DNA of 64,000 nucleotides from assembly GCF_002160525.1 (NCBI RefSeq), contig NZ_NFKT01000005.1, positions 113,616-177,615 of the forward strand. The letters run 5' to 3'. Below are positions 17,577-25,615 of the stretch, piece by piece (position 1 is the first letter of the stretch; every line of letters starts with the position of its first letter). The position numbers were made by a program, and so were the translations under genes. The notes beneath the pieces were generated by a model, which had not been told where the DNA came from, made no database searches, and saw nothing but the letters and a program-made list of their open reading frames with translations. This DNA is from Lachnoclostridium sp. An169 (GTDB lineage Bacteria; Bacillota; Clostridia; Lachnospirales; Lachnospiraceae).

Positions 17577-18726
17577 CTGTAAATACTCCACTGATATTAT
17601 TGTCTGTAAAAAATGAATTGCCGCTGTATAAAAACAGCACGTCCGTGATCCGGTAAGTATCCATAATATCCTGGATCGTCCCGCTGTAGTACACCGGATC
17701 CACCACTACGATCTCCCGGAAATACGGAGTTAAAAAGGGAATAAAGCAGTTGGCGAAAGAATCTTTCACCACCAGAAGCCTTCCCGTTCCTGTGGAAACG
17801 GTTCTGATATCCGTCAGCGCCCGGTCCCCGCCAAGGAACACATCGTACTGGTCTCTCGTACCCAGAGCTGCCGAATCATACAGAGACGTGGTTCTCTGTG
17901 CCTCGTCCACGTAAGTCACCACCACATCGTCATCCACCAAAGTGGGAACATAAATGTCAATTTCTTCAGAGTCCCCGAGCTCTGCTCCGCATTGCGCGGC
18001 GAGATCGCCGTTGAAGCTGCCGGAAACCGCATAGGAAGCGAACTGTTCAGCCACCGAATCCGTGATTCCCAGCGCCTGCGCTGATTCCTGAAAAGCATAG
18101 AACGCTCCCAGCGTCGTCCAGCGGTCATCCGTCTTATAGTATATCTTTTCGTTTTTATACTTATTCAGAATGGATACCGTATCAATCCACGTGACAGAAT
18201 CTCCCATCTGTCTTTGCACCATCCCGAACAGCTGCGTCTGATCCTCCACCGACGCGAAAGCCGGCAGGCTGTCGCTCAAAATGCAGGCTGCGTCAGGCAC
18301 AAGCATCATTGTTACCCGGATGTCCTGACCGGACTGCGCAAAACTCCGGATCGCCTCCAGATTTGCCGCAAGATTTGCGGAATCCGGCACCTGGATATCC
18401 TCCAGAAGCTGACCGTTTTTTCCCAGATAGACTCCGTTTTCCAGTCGGTTTCCTCCGATTTTCCCGAGGGACACACGGAGACTCCTGAGCAGATCCCGCC
18501 CGGCGAACTGATCTTTCAGATAGGTTTCAACACCTTCCGCAAAATCTCCGGTCAGCAGGCTCTCCACACTAAACGCCGGGAATGAGGCGAGATTCCTGTC
18601 CTCCTTTCCCGACTTCTCCCGGTCCGGTACAATCAGGTTGATCACCAGCACCACGACCAGACAGAGTATGAAAACAATACCTGTCACACCTTCTGTTTTT
18701 CCTCTTTTTTTCTTTCTGTTATCCAT
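17557..18726 (-). CDS. DHHW / AlgX-like surface O-acetylation protein with degenerate motif
   Basis: 389 residues: one N-terminal transmembrane anchor (about 14-34), the rest extracytoplasmic. The fold signature of DHHW/AlgJ-AlgX proteins is present (YYKTDDRWTTLGAFYAF; DSFANCF near S323; EIVVVDPVYY). These proteins work with an MBOAT partner to acetylate polysaccharides. The motif that gives the family its name reads D-D-R-W instead of D-H-H-W: D200 remains but the His of the Asp-His-Ser triad is R202. Catalysis by the normal route is doubtful; a binding or scaffolding role, with the SGNH protein of the operon as the active enzyme, is possible. It follows MBOAT after 8 bases. Confidence 0.85.
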   Translation of the reverse strand: MDNRKKKRGKTEGVTGIVFILCLVVVLVINLIVPDREKSGKEDRNLASFPAFSVESLLTGDFAEGVETYLKDQFAGRDLLRSLRVSLGKIGGNRLENGVYLGKNGQLLEDIQVPDSANLAANLEAIRSFAQSGQDIRVTMMLVPDAACILSDSLPAFASVEDQTQLFGMVQRQMGDSVTWIDTVSILNKYKNEKIYYKTDDRWTTLGAFYAFQESAQALGITDSVAEQFASYAVSGSFNGDLAAQCGAELGDSEEIDIYVPTLVDDDVVVTYVDEAQRTTSLYDSAALGTRDQYDVFLGGDRALTDIRTVSTGTGRLLVVKDSFANCFIPFLTPYFREIVVVDPVYYSGTIQDIMDTYRITDVLFLYSGNSFFTDNNISGVFTGGQSDQ

Positions 18727-18734
18727 ATTCCCAC

Positions 18735-20141
18735 CTAAAACCTGAATAGAAACGGGTTATATGTATCCGTCACAAGAAACGCCGCCGAGACAAGAAAAAT
18801 CCCAATGTAAAGCGTCACTGTCACAGCAGTCCTGACACGGAGGTTCCCTGAAATTCCCATAATCTGTCCGGCAAACGCCTTTGCAAGAGGGGTGGCCGCA
18901 GCTGCCGCCGCCAGATACAGAAGCCAGTGGGTGAGCAGAAGGAATCCTCCCTCCCCGTCCACGAAGCCTGCACCCGCGCCGATCATCGCCGTTAGATACC
19001 GCAGAGAGTACCCCAGACTCGGGCTGAAGAAGAACACCCAGCCCACAAGCGTCAGCACGATAAAGTAAATCCGTCTGACCGGTCCCGGCAGATGGTCCAG
19101 AGACTCGCCCCACACATATTTTTCCATCACCAGGATGATTCCGCAGTACACGCCCCATACGATAAAGTTCCAGGATGCGCCGTGCCACATGCCGGTCAGT
19201 ATCCACACAACCATCATGTTGAATATATTCCGTGAAACCGTCCCCCGGTTTCCTCCCATAGGGAGATAGACATACTCCCGAAACCATGTGACCAGCGATA
19301 TGTTCCATCTGCGCCAGAATTCGGTAATACTCCGGGAGATATAGGGATGCTCGAAATTCTTCCGGAACTCAAAGCCAAACATTCTCGCCAGTCCCCGGGC
19401 CATATCCGACCATCCGCTGAATTCAAAATAAATCTGCAGGGCAAAGGAAAAACATCCGATCCATGCCGTCAGCGCGGAAATACTGCCTGTCGGCATGGCA
19501 GCCACCTGCTCGAAAACCTTTCCCAGGGAGTTGGCAAGAATCGCCTTCTTTGCCAGTCCCGTAATAAAAAGCATGGCGCCCTGTCCGGCTTTTCTCGCGG
19601 TAACGCTCCGCTTCTCCAGCTGGCGTTCCATATCCGAATACCGGACCACCGGTCCGGCAAGTATCTGCGGAAACATCGCCGCATAAAGAGCGAAGTTCAC
19701 AGGATTCTTCTGCACCTGCGCTTTTCCCCGGTACACATCAACCAGATAGGAAATCTCCTGAAGCGTAAAGATGGAGAGCCCCAACGGGACAGACAGTTCC
19801 CGGTAAGGGATCTCCTCCGGAAGGAGCAGGTTGATCTGTGAAATCAGGAAACCATAATACTTGAAAAACGCCAGGATCGCCACGTTCGCCGCCACGCCGA
19901 AAGCCACGGCAAGGCGCGCACGCCGGGGATCCTCAAGCTTTGCGCCGATATCCCTCCCGGCGAAATAATTCAGAAGCACCGACAGCACCAGTAGGACAAC
20001 ATAAACAGGCTCCCCCCACGCGTAAAAAAGGATGCTGGCGGCAAGCATGACACCGTTCTTCGCCCTGTCCGGCGCGATATAATAAACAATCACTGCAACA
20101 GGCAGAAATAAAAATAAAAAGCTGATACTGTTAAATAACAT
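18735..20141 (-). CDS. MBOAT family O-acyltransferase (AlgI/PatA-like)
   Basis: 468 residues, polytopic. It carries the AlgI/DltB hallmark regions SITEFWRRWNISLVTWFREY and YVYLPMGGNRG, and the catalytic His in GMWHGASWNFIVWG. These proteins move acetyl groups across the membrane for attachment to extracellular glycans. Neighbours supply the usual partners: DHHW-like protein downstream, SGNH hydrolase and DUF4358 upstream. The modified polymer (wall polymer, capsule or peptidoglycan) cannot be told from sequence. Confidence 0.93.
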   Translation of the reverse strand: MLFNSISFLFLFLPVAVIVYYIAPDRAKNGVMLAASILFYAWGEPVYVVLLVLSVLLNYFAGRDIGAKLEDPRRARLAVAFGVAANVAILAFFKYYGFLISQINLLLPEEIPYRELSVPLGLSIFTLQEISYLVDVYRGKAQVQKNPVNFALYAAMFPQILAGPVVRYSDMERQLEKRSVTARKAGQGAMLFITGLAKKAILANSLGKVFEQVAAMPTGSISALTAWIGCFSFALQIYFEFSGWSDMARGLARMFGFEFRKNFEHPYISRSITEFWRRWNISLVTWFREYVYLPMGGNRGTVSRNIFNMMVVWILTGMWHGASWNFIVWGVYCGIILVMEKYVWGESLDHLPGPVRRIYFIVLTLVGWVFFFSPSLGYSLRYLTAMIGAGAGFVDGEGGFLLLTHWLLYLAAAAAATPLAKAFAGQIMGISGNLRVRTAVTVTLYIGIFLVSAAFLVTDTYNPFLFRF

Positions 20142-20168
20142 CCCCGTCTTCCTCTCCAGGTATTGTTT

Positions 20169-20654
20169 TTACAGGCTTTCATCGAACGCCGTCCTGTACC
20201 GGGCTGCGTCCGCCGAGACTGCAAAGAAAATATACTTTCCCCGCACACTCTGCACCGCATGTTCAAGAAGTTCTGTCTGTTCCGGCAGATAATCCCCGTA
20301 CTCGCCGGTTCTCTGCAGGATCCGGGCTTTTACTGCCTCCAGTACCCGGTCGATCTGATCTGTGCTGTTCACCCGTATGACAAGCACCTCTTCAGCCGAC
20401 AGGGCAGAGGATGCCGAATAGTACATCACTCCGGAATAATCTCTGCTGTTCAGCCCGAAACTGCGCTTCAACGCCTGCCCGTCCCTCTCCACCATGTCCG
20501 AAGCCTCCAGCACCGGACTCATATCCGCCTTCACATCCTCGAAGGCTCTGGTGCTTCCTCCGGCAAAAATCAGAAGGAATACGATATAGGCCGCCGCGAG
20601 CAGCGCCAGTATATATTTCAGAATCTGTGCGATTCCCGGTCTGCCGTCTCTCAT
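20169..20654 (-). CDS. DUF4358 membrane-anchored protein
   Basis: 161 residues: an N-terminal transmembrane segment (about 11-31) and a small extracytoplasmic domain with the family pattern SRDYSGVMYY, SAEEVLVIRV and GKYIFFAVS. The biochemical role is unknown. It is found with MBOAT/SGNH acetylation genes, as here, between the SGNH hydrolase (ATGA overlap, 20651-20654) and MBOAT. An accessory role in surface acetylation is inference. Confidence 0.8.
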   Translation of the reverse strand: MRDGRPGIAQILKYILALLAAAYIVFLLIFAGGSTRAFEDVKADMSPVLEASDMVERDGQALKRSFGLNSRDYSGVMYYSASSALSAEEVLVIRVNSTDQIDRVLEAVKARILQRTGEYGDYLPEQTELLEHAVQSVRGKYIFFAVSADAARYRTAFDESL

Positions 20655-21406
20655 AATGCAGCCACCTCCGCCATTCTCTGTACCCAGACCGGATAGAACT
20701 CTGCCCGGAAATGAATCCCGTCATCCTCATAATGTTCCGCCTGGACAATGGATGTGTTGTCAATATAACCGACCTGCAGCCTGCCGCAGAGTTCCTCCAG
20801 GGCTGCATTAAACGCCGCGATATTCTCATACTGCGGCTGCTCCGCAAGTGCCTGCTCCTGCACCGGGAAAATGGAATTTACAAATATGTGGGCATTGGGC
20901 ACAGCCTCCCTGACCTTTCCGATCAGCGTCTCATATTCCGATGCGAACGTCTCCGCATCCTCCCCGCTCCTGGTCACATCATTAAGGCCATATGTCAGAA
21001 AGATCATCTGCGGCTTGAGTGCCTCCACCCGCTCCACTTCCCCGTCCGTATCCGACAGGATCACACTGTTGTCCGCAATCACGCTTGCCTGTCCGAGCAC
21101 ATTGTAGGCCTCCAGGCCCGCGGCAATCGAATCTCCCATCACCACGGAGGTGGAGAACATCTCCTTTATGTTCCTGTTCCCGTCCGCCTCCCCCGACTGG
21201 CTCTCGAGCTGGGTGATTTTTGCCTCAACAGAAGAGATGTCCGTCTCCTCCGCTGCCCGGATATACGCCAGTCCCTCAGCGGTATCCACCTGGGGGGAGG
21301 CCAGATGCCGCACCCCCTGTATGATCAGAAAGAGCACGAAAATAACTGCCGCTGCCCCGACACAGATCATCAATATTCTTATCTTTTTCTTCTGTTTATT
21401 TTTCAT
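20651..21406 (-). CDS. Membrane-anchored SGNH/GDSL hydrolase
   Basis: 251 residues, with an N-terminal signal anchor (about 9-29) and a SGNH esterase/acyltransferase domain outside. Block I is VVMGDSIAAGL (nucleophile Ser), the oxyanion Asn is in LTYGLNDVT, and the Asp-His pair is in DGIHF. All catalytic residues are intact, in contrast to the DHHW protein of the same operon, so this is the best candidate for the enzyme that transfers or removes acetyl groups. First gene of the run that reaches the PII-like gene at 12587. Confidence 0.9.
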   Translation of the reverse strand: MKNKQKKKIRILMICVGAAAVIFVLFLIIQGVRHLASPQVDTAEGLAYIRAAEETDISSVEAKITQLESQSGEADGNRNIKEMFSTSVVMGDSIAAGLEAYNVLGQASVIADNSVILSDTDGEVERVEALKPQMIFLTYGLNDVTRSGEDAETFASEYETLIGKVREAVPNAHIFVNSIFPVQEQALAEQPQYENIAAFNAALEELCGRLQVGYIDNTSIVQAEHYEDDGIHFRAEFYPVWVQRMAEVAAL

Positions 21407-21543
21407 AAAAAAATTCCTGCGTACTTATGCGGCGATAGCTTTCCTGCAACTGCGCCACTGACTTTCTTTGAAACAATAGATTGACTGACTTCAGAAATAC
21501 GGCTGTAAGCCCAAGGGAGCCGTACTTATTTATATACTATTTA

Positions 21544-21572
21544 ATAATACTTTTTTTGCACGTAAAAGTCAA
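21544..21572 (-). promoter_or_regulatory. Promoter of the SGNH / acetylation operon
   Basis: Minus-strand TTGACT (21567-21572), 17 bases, TATTAT (21544-21549). It occupies the same DNA as the opposing DUF5721 promoter (21556-21585). A 7-bp hairpin (TACGGCT / AGCCGTA, 21499-21524) lies just downstream in the operon leader. Confidence 0.6.
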
Positions 21573-21585
21573 TGTGTGTTATGAT
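21556..21585 (+). promoter_or_regulatory. Promoter of the DUF5721 gene
   Basis: TTGCAC (21556-21561), 18 bases, TATGAT (21580-21585), 35 bases before the start. Its -35 and spacer overlap the -35 of the divergent promoter. Confidence 0.5.
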
Positions 21586-21619
21586 ACTGTTATCAGTCTA
21601 CTTTGGAGGTTGCTTCCGG

Positions 21620-22105
21620 ATGATTTCACTTAATTTAACCAATGTCAAAGATTTTATGTCCCATCTTCTGCTCTCGGAGACGTTCGACAATTTTTACTTT
21701 ATCGAGGGCGAAATTGTAACGTTCAATACCTTCACAATCGACGGGTACATACAGAAAGATTTTTTTGATTCAGACGCGGAACTGACCGAGTATTCTTACT
21801 GGAAAAACCTGCGGGAATACTGCTTTTCCCTGATCCGGGGAAAGCGCACCCCCTTAAGCTTCCGCCTCGTGTTCAGTCTCTCCCGGGAGAACATGGAGCG
21901 CACTGTCAGAAAGTCCACCCCCTCCCTCAACCCGGATGACGTGCAGGGTCTCTATCTCAACATCCGCTATGACGGGAGCCACCTTGCCTGTGTGACAGGC
22001 ACATCATTTAAAACATTCAGCCTGGATAAATCCCTGGAACACGCATGGGATGATATGGTGAAGAAATTCCTGAAACAGAAAAAGATTGAATTCGAAGAAG
22101 AGTAG
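21620..22105 (+). CDS. DUF5721 family protein
   Basis: 161 residues, soluble, no known function. The pattern LNLTNVKDFMSHLLLSETFDNF followed by FNTFTIDGYIQKDFF matches the conserved start of this Lachnospiraceae family. Start ATG 21620 has GGAGG nine bases upstream; the longer frame from 21572 would begin inside the promoter. Single gene, divergent from the acetylation operon and convergent with htpG. Confidence 0.75.
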   Translation: MISLNLTNVKDFMSHLLLSETFDNFYFIEGEIVTFNTFTIDGYIQKDFFDSDAELTEYSYWKNLREYCFSLIRGKRTPLSFRLVFSLSRENMERTVRKSTPSLNPDDVQGLYLNIRYDGSHLACVTGTSFKTFSLDKSLEHAWDDMVKKFLKQKKIEFEEE

Positions 22106-22107
22106 CG

Positions 22108-22363
22108 GGAAAAATCCATCTTTCGCGTATAGACTAACGTCCGTCTGCGGGAGGGGTGTCATGACGCAGGACCGTTCCGCTCTACCTCAAAGATTTGAAT
22201 GGATGTAACGAAAAAAGCAAATGTACGTGCAATGGCACTTCATTTGCTTTTTTCTAACATCCAGAACAAATGCTTTTCGGAACGCTCTCACTTGAAGTCC
22301 TGCTTACATGACACCCCTCCCGCAGACTCATGTTATCAATACCGGAAAGAAACTGAATTTTCC
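22108..22363. repeat. Nested palindromic terminator-like element, copy A (with extra inner hairpin)
   Basis: This fills the space between DUF5721 and htpG; no gene is seen in 22106-22445. Outer arms: an A-run then CTTTCGCGTATAG on the left, with ATACCGGAAAG then a T-containing end on the right. Next inside is a perfect 21-bp stem, 22143-22163 with 22307-22327 (GTCTGCGGGAGGGGTGTCATG). Then GCAGGAC / GTCCTGC and CGTTCCG / CGGAACG pairs. In the centre is a third hairpin, 22201-22223 with 22241-22262, with A-run and T-run arms. Copy B at 47043 shares everything except the central hairpin. Confidence 0.85.
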
Positions 22364-22394
22364 CGAAAAGACCGTCTCAGGGGAAAATAGTGTA

Positions 22395-22426
22395 TTTGAC
22401 GGACAGATGTTTATCTATCCGTCAAA
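22395..22426 (-). terminator. Hairpin downstream of htpG
   Basis: A perfect 9-bp stem TTTGACGGA / TCCGTCAAA lies 20 bases after the htpG stop. Only a broken T run follows on the minus strand. Confidence 0.4.
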
Positions 22427-22445
22427 GATGGATTTTCTTCCATGT

Positions 22446-24548
22446 TTATTTTGTAAGGAGCATCATGATCTCATTGCTTCTCTGCACGAATGCCGTCATC
22501 TCTTCCGGGCTTAACGGTTTATGTGCAAGCATGGCCAGATCATAGAGCTGTTTACAGATGATGGAAACATTCTTGCTGCGCTTGTGTTCCACAAGGAACT
22601 TCACGAGCGGATGGTTTGCATTCAGGACAAGCGTCGCCTGGCTTCCGAACATGGACGGATCCATGCCTGACATGCCGTACATCTTCATCATCTCTTCCAT
22701 ACGTCTGCTCTGTTCGGACAGGACAGCCATGGAAGCCACTTTATCGTCTTTGAGTTTCTCTACTTTGACATCCAGTTTGTCGTTGTTCAGCTCTTTGCGG
22801 AAGATCTCCACCAGACTGTCAGACATCTTCTGGAAGTCTTCTTTTTCGCTTTCTGCCACTTCATCTTTCAGAGAATCATGGACATCGGCATCGATTCTCA
22901 GGAACTCGATATCCTGGTGTTTCTGCTCCAGATAGGTAACAAATGCGGAGTCAATGTTGTGGGTAAGGATGATGGCATCCTGTCCCTGAGCCTTGAACAT
23001 ATTGATGTACTGGCTCTGCTGAACCTCATCTGTCACATAGTAAATTCTCGTCTTCTCCGGCTCTTTGTTCTCTTCTTCAGATTTTTCCGCATTCTCTGCA
23101 GCGTCCTCTGTCTTTTCCTCTGACTCGGAAGCCTCCGGCTCAGAAGCATTCTGCTCAGCATTCTCGCTGCCTGCTTCTGCCTTTTCTTCCTCTTTTGCCG
23201 GCTTGCTCTCGTTGATGACCTCCTCGAGTGTCAGATACTTGTGATCCAGATTCTTGTAGATCATGGAATCTTTCATCTTCTCGCCGAATTTCTCATCCTT
23301 CAGGCAGCCGAACTTGATAAACGGGCTGATGTCATCCCAGTATTTCTCATAGTTCTCACGGTCTGTCTTGAACATTCCGGTCAGCTTGTCCGCGACCTTC
23401 TTTGAAATGTAGTCTGCCACCTTATTTACAAATCCGTCATTCTGCAGAGCACTTCTGGAAACGTTCAGCGGCAGGTCCGGACAGTCGATCACTCCCTTGA
23501 GCACCATCAGGAACTCCGGAATAACCTCCTTGATATTATCCGCGATAAATACCTGATTGTTGTACAGCTTGATCTTACCTTCGATAGAATCATACTCCAT
23601 ATTGATCTTCGGGAAGTACAGGATGCCTTTCAGGTTAAACGGATAATCCATGTTCAGATGGATCCAGAACAGCGGCTCCTTGTAATCCATAAACACCTTA
23701 CGGTAGAAGGCAATATAATCGTCCTTCGTACACTCGCTCGGATTCTTCGTCCAAAGCGGATGTGTATCGCTCAGTGAAACCGGACGTTTTACGATCTTCA
23801 CACGTTTCTTCGGCTCGCCCTCTTCGCCTTCTTTTTTCTCTTCCTCAATATGCTCTACCACCTGATCCGTATCAAGCAGTTCATCCTCGTCAATCGTCTC
23901 GTACTCCGGCTCTGCATTCGCCTTTGACAGGAAGATCTCCACCGGCATGAAGGAGCAGTACTTCTCGATAACCTCTCTTGCACGGTATTCATTGGCGAAC
24001 TCAAGGCTGTCCTCATTCAGATACAGGGTGATCTCAGAACCCACGGTCGTCTTGTTTCCATCCTGCATCTCGTACTCTGTGCCGCCCTGGCTTGCCCAGT
24101 GTACCGGCGTTGCCCCTTCCTTATAGGAAAGCGTATCGATCTGCACCTCGTCTGCCACCATGAACGCAGAATAGAATCCCAGACCGAAATGTCCGATCAT
24201 ATCATCTTCCGTCGTCTTGTCTTTATATTTCTCAAGGAACTGTGTCGCACCGGAAAAAGCGATCTGAGTAATGTACTCTTCCACCTCATCCGCCGTCATT
24301 CCAAGACCGTTATCGATAAACTTCATCGTCTTCTCCTCGGGGTTGACGATAACCTCGATCTTCGGCTTATATCCTTCCGGAAGCTCGTACTCTCCCATCA
24401 TATCCAGTTTCTTCAGCTTTGTGATGGCGTCACAGCCGTTCGATATCATCTCACGTACAAAAATATCATGATCAGAATATACCCATTTCTTTATAATCGG
24501 AAATATATTCTCACTGTCAATGGATAAGTTACCTTTCTTTACTTCCAT
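22446..24548 (-). CDS. htpG: Hsp90 chaperone HtpG with acidic insert
   Basis: ATP-dependent cytosolic chaperone. 700 residues against about 620-650 for ordinary HtpG. The N-terminal ATPase has the family motifs VREMISNGCDA, IDNGLGMT and GHFGLGFYSAFM. The middle domain has LPLNVSRSALQ with the catalytic-loop Arg. The extra length comes from two charged insertions: a short KKEGEEGEPKK near 238-248, and a ~50-residue Glu/Ala/Ser-rich stretch (about 448-499) in the second half of the middle domain, before RIYYVTDEVQQ. A perfect CIRCE operator upstream implies HrcA heat-shock control. Confidence 0.96.
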   Translation of the reverse strand: MEVKKGNLSIDSENIFPIIKKWVYSDHDIFVREMISNGCDAITKLKKLDMMGEYELPEGYKPKIEVIVNPEEKTMKFIDNGLGMTADEVEEYITQIAFSGATQFLEKYKDKTTEDDMIGHFGLGFYSAFMVADEVQIDTLSYKEGATPVHWASQGGTEYEMQDGNKTTVGSEITLYLNEDSLEFANEYRAREVIEKYCSFMPVEIFLSKANAEPEYETIDEDELLDTDQVVEHIEEEKKEGEEGEPKKRVKIVKRPVSLSDTHPLWTKNPSECTKDDYIAFYRKVFMDYKEPLFWIHLNMDYPFNLKGILYFPKINMEYDSIEGKIKLYNNQVFIADNIKEVIPEFLMVLKGVIDCPDLPLNVSRSALQNDGFVNKVADYISKKVADKLTGMFKTDRENYEKYWDDISPFIKFGCLKDEKFGEKMKDSMIYKNLDHKYLTLEEVINESKPAKEEEKAEAGSENAEQNASEPEASESEEKTEDAAENAEKSEEENKEPEKTRIYYVTDEVQQSQYINMFKAQGQDAIILTHNIDSAFVTYLEQKHQDIEFLRIDADVHDSLKDEVAESEKEDFQKMSDSLVEIFRKELNNDKLDVKVEKLKDDKVASMAVLSEQSRRMEEMMKMYGMSGMDPSMFGSQATLVLNANHPLVKFLVEHKRSKNVSIICKQLYDLAMLAHKPLSPEEMTAFVQRSNEIMMLLTK

Positions 24549-24670
24549 TTTTCAACACTCCTCATATAAATATTCATCTTCTTTCCTGCTCCTTCTGCTG
24601 TCCGCACATTTTCCGCAGGATTCAGGTGCCTGTGCCAGCTTTCGCCGACAGCTTTTTTCATCCAGTGAAT

Positions 24671-24699
24671 ATTCTAGTACATGAAATTTTAAAAGTCAA
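24671..24699 (-). promoter_or_regulatory. htpG promoter
   Basis: Minus-strand TTGACT (24694-24699), 17 bases, TAGAAT (24671-24676); the leader to the start codon is about 115 bases. Nothing else was recognised in 24549-24670. Confidence 0.8.
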
Positions 24700-24706
24700 T
24701 AGATTT

Positions 24707-24733
24707 TTAGCACTCTTTCAAAGCGAGTGCTAA
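24707..24733. promoter_or_regulatory. CIRCE operator (HrcA binding site)
   Basis: A perfect inverted repeat TTAGCACTC-N9-GAGTGCTAA, the CIRCE consensus, seven bases upstream of the htpG -35 box. HrcA repression of htpG is expected. The hrcA gene is not in the window. The site is about 55 bases from the divergent GNAT promoter. Confidence 0.95.
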
Positions 24734-24786
24734 TAACTTTGTTAAAACAATAAATTTTTTATAAAATCCGCAGCAATGTATCCCTC

Positions 24787-24815
24787 TTTTCATCGGTTTA
24801 GCGCGGTGATATAAT
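24787..24815 (+). promoter_or_regulatory. GNAT gene promoter
   Basis: TTTTCA (24787-24792), 17 bases, TATAAT (24810-24815), 35 bases before the start codon. Confidence 0.5.
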
Positions 24816-24849
24816 AAACAGGAAAACAAACAGGAAAGGATGCGACATA

Positions 24850-25398
24850 ATGGCTATGACAGAAAACACAGCAAACAAGACAAATACAGCAGAGACCACC
24901 GGCTTCAGAGCCGAAATGGCAGACACTGACGAAAAACTCCGGGACATTGCCGCTCTGGCGGAAATCATCTGGAATGAACACTTTACCCCGATTATCGGGA
25001 AAAAACAGGTCGATTACATGGTAGACAAATTTCAGTCCTTCCACGCCCTGAAAGAGCAGATATCAGAAGGCTATGAGTATTATAAAATCTTTGACGGAGA
25101 AGAATTCTGCGGTTATACCGGCATCCATCCCGGTGAGGACGGCCGCCTCTTCTTAAGCAAGCTCTACATAAAAAAAGAAGCCCGGGGACGCCATCTGGCG
25201 ACCAGAGCTTTTGAATTTCTGAAAAACATCTGTCTGGAGCGCGGATATTCCGCAATCTGGCTCACCTGCAACAAGTATAACGACGGCAGCCTGGCAGTCT
25301 ACAACCATCTCGGTTTCCGTACCATCGACACCCAGGAAGCCGACATCGGCGGCGGCTTCATCATGGACGACTACATCATGGAATATAAAATCAGGTAA
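24850..25398 (+). CDS. GNAT family N-acetyltransferase
   Basis: 182 residues. A short polar leader is followed by one GNAT domain. The acetyl-CoA site is the LYIKKEARGRHLATRAFEFL segment (motif A, R-x-x-G-x-A-like) and YNHLGFRTID near the C-terminus is motif B. The substrate is unknown. Start ATG 24850 with AGGAAAGGA upstream; a second ATG two codons later is possible. It is divergent from htpG and convergent with hemerythrin. Confidence 0.9.
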   Translation: MAMTENTANKTNTAETTGFRAEMADTDEKLRDIAALAEIIWNEHFTPIIGKKQVDYMVDKFQSFHALKEQISEGYEYYKIFDGEEFCGYTGIHPGEDGRLFLSKLYIKKEARGRHLATRAFEFLKNICLERGYSAIWLTCNKYNDGSLAVYNHLGFRTIDTQEADIGGGFIMDDYIMEYKIR

Positions 25399-25419
25399 AA
25401 AGACTGGCTTTGCCCGATA

Positions 25420-25586
25420 AACAGCTGGCTGGAAAAAGAATAAATCGACGAAGGGAGGTCCTGAGCTGTGACGACAGGATATTGCTCACTGCTCAGGGCT
25501 GCGCTCCGCTTGCATTCGCTGTTCGCAACACCTGTCATCACAGCTCAGGTTTCCGAACGGCACTTTTCTTTTTCCAGCCAACTGTT
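25420..25586. repeat. Large nested palindrome C1
   Basis: The outer arms CAGCTGGCTGGAAAAAGAA (25422-25440) and TTCTTTTTCCAGCCAACTG (25566-25584) differ at one pair. The inner arms CCTGAGCTGTGACGACAGG (25460-25478) and CCTGTCATCACAGCTCAGG (25531-25549) also differ at one pair. The apex (25481-25530) is GC-rich with short repeats. It carries no ORF and could act as a bidirectional terminator or a small non-autonomous mobile repeat. It shares the two-level design, but not the sequence, of copies A and B. Confidence 0.8.
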
Positions 25587-25615
25587 CTAATATCAGCAAA
25601 TACACCTTTTCCCCC

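Noticed and set aside
22201..22262. CRISPR repeat or integron attC site in the palindromic gap
   Set aside because: There is only one nested palindrome, with no spaced direct repeats, no cas or integrase genes, and terminator-like A/T arms instead.
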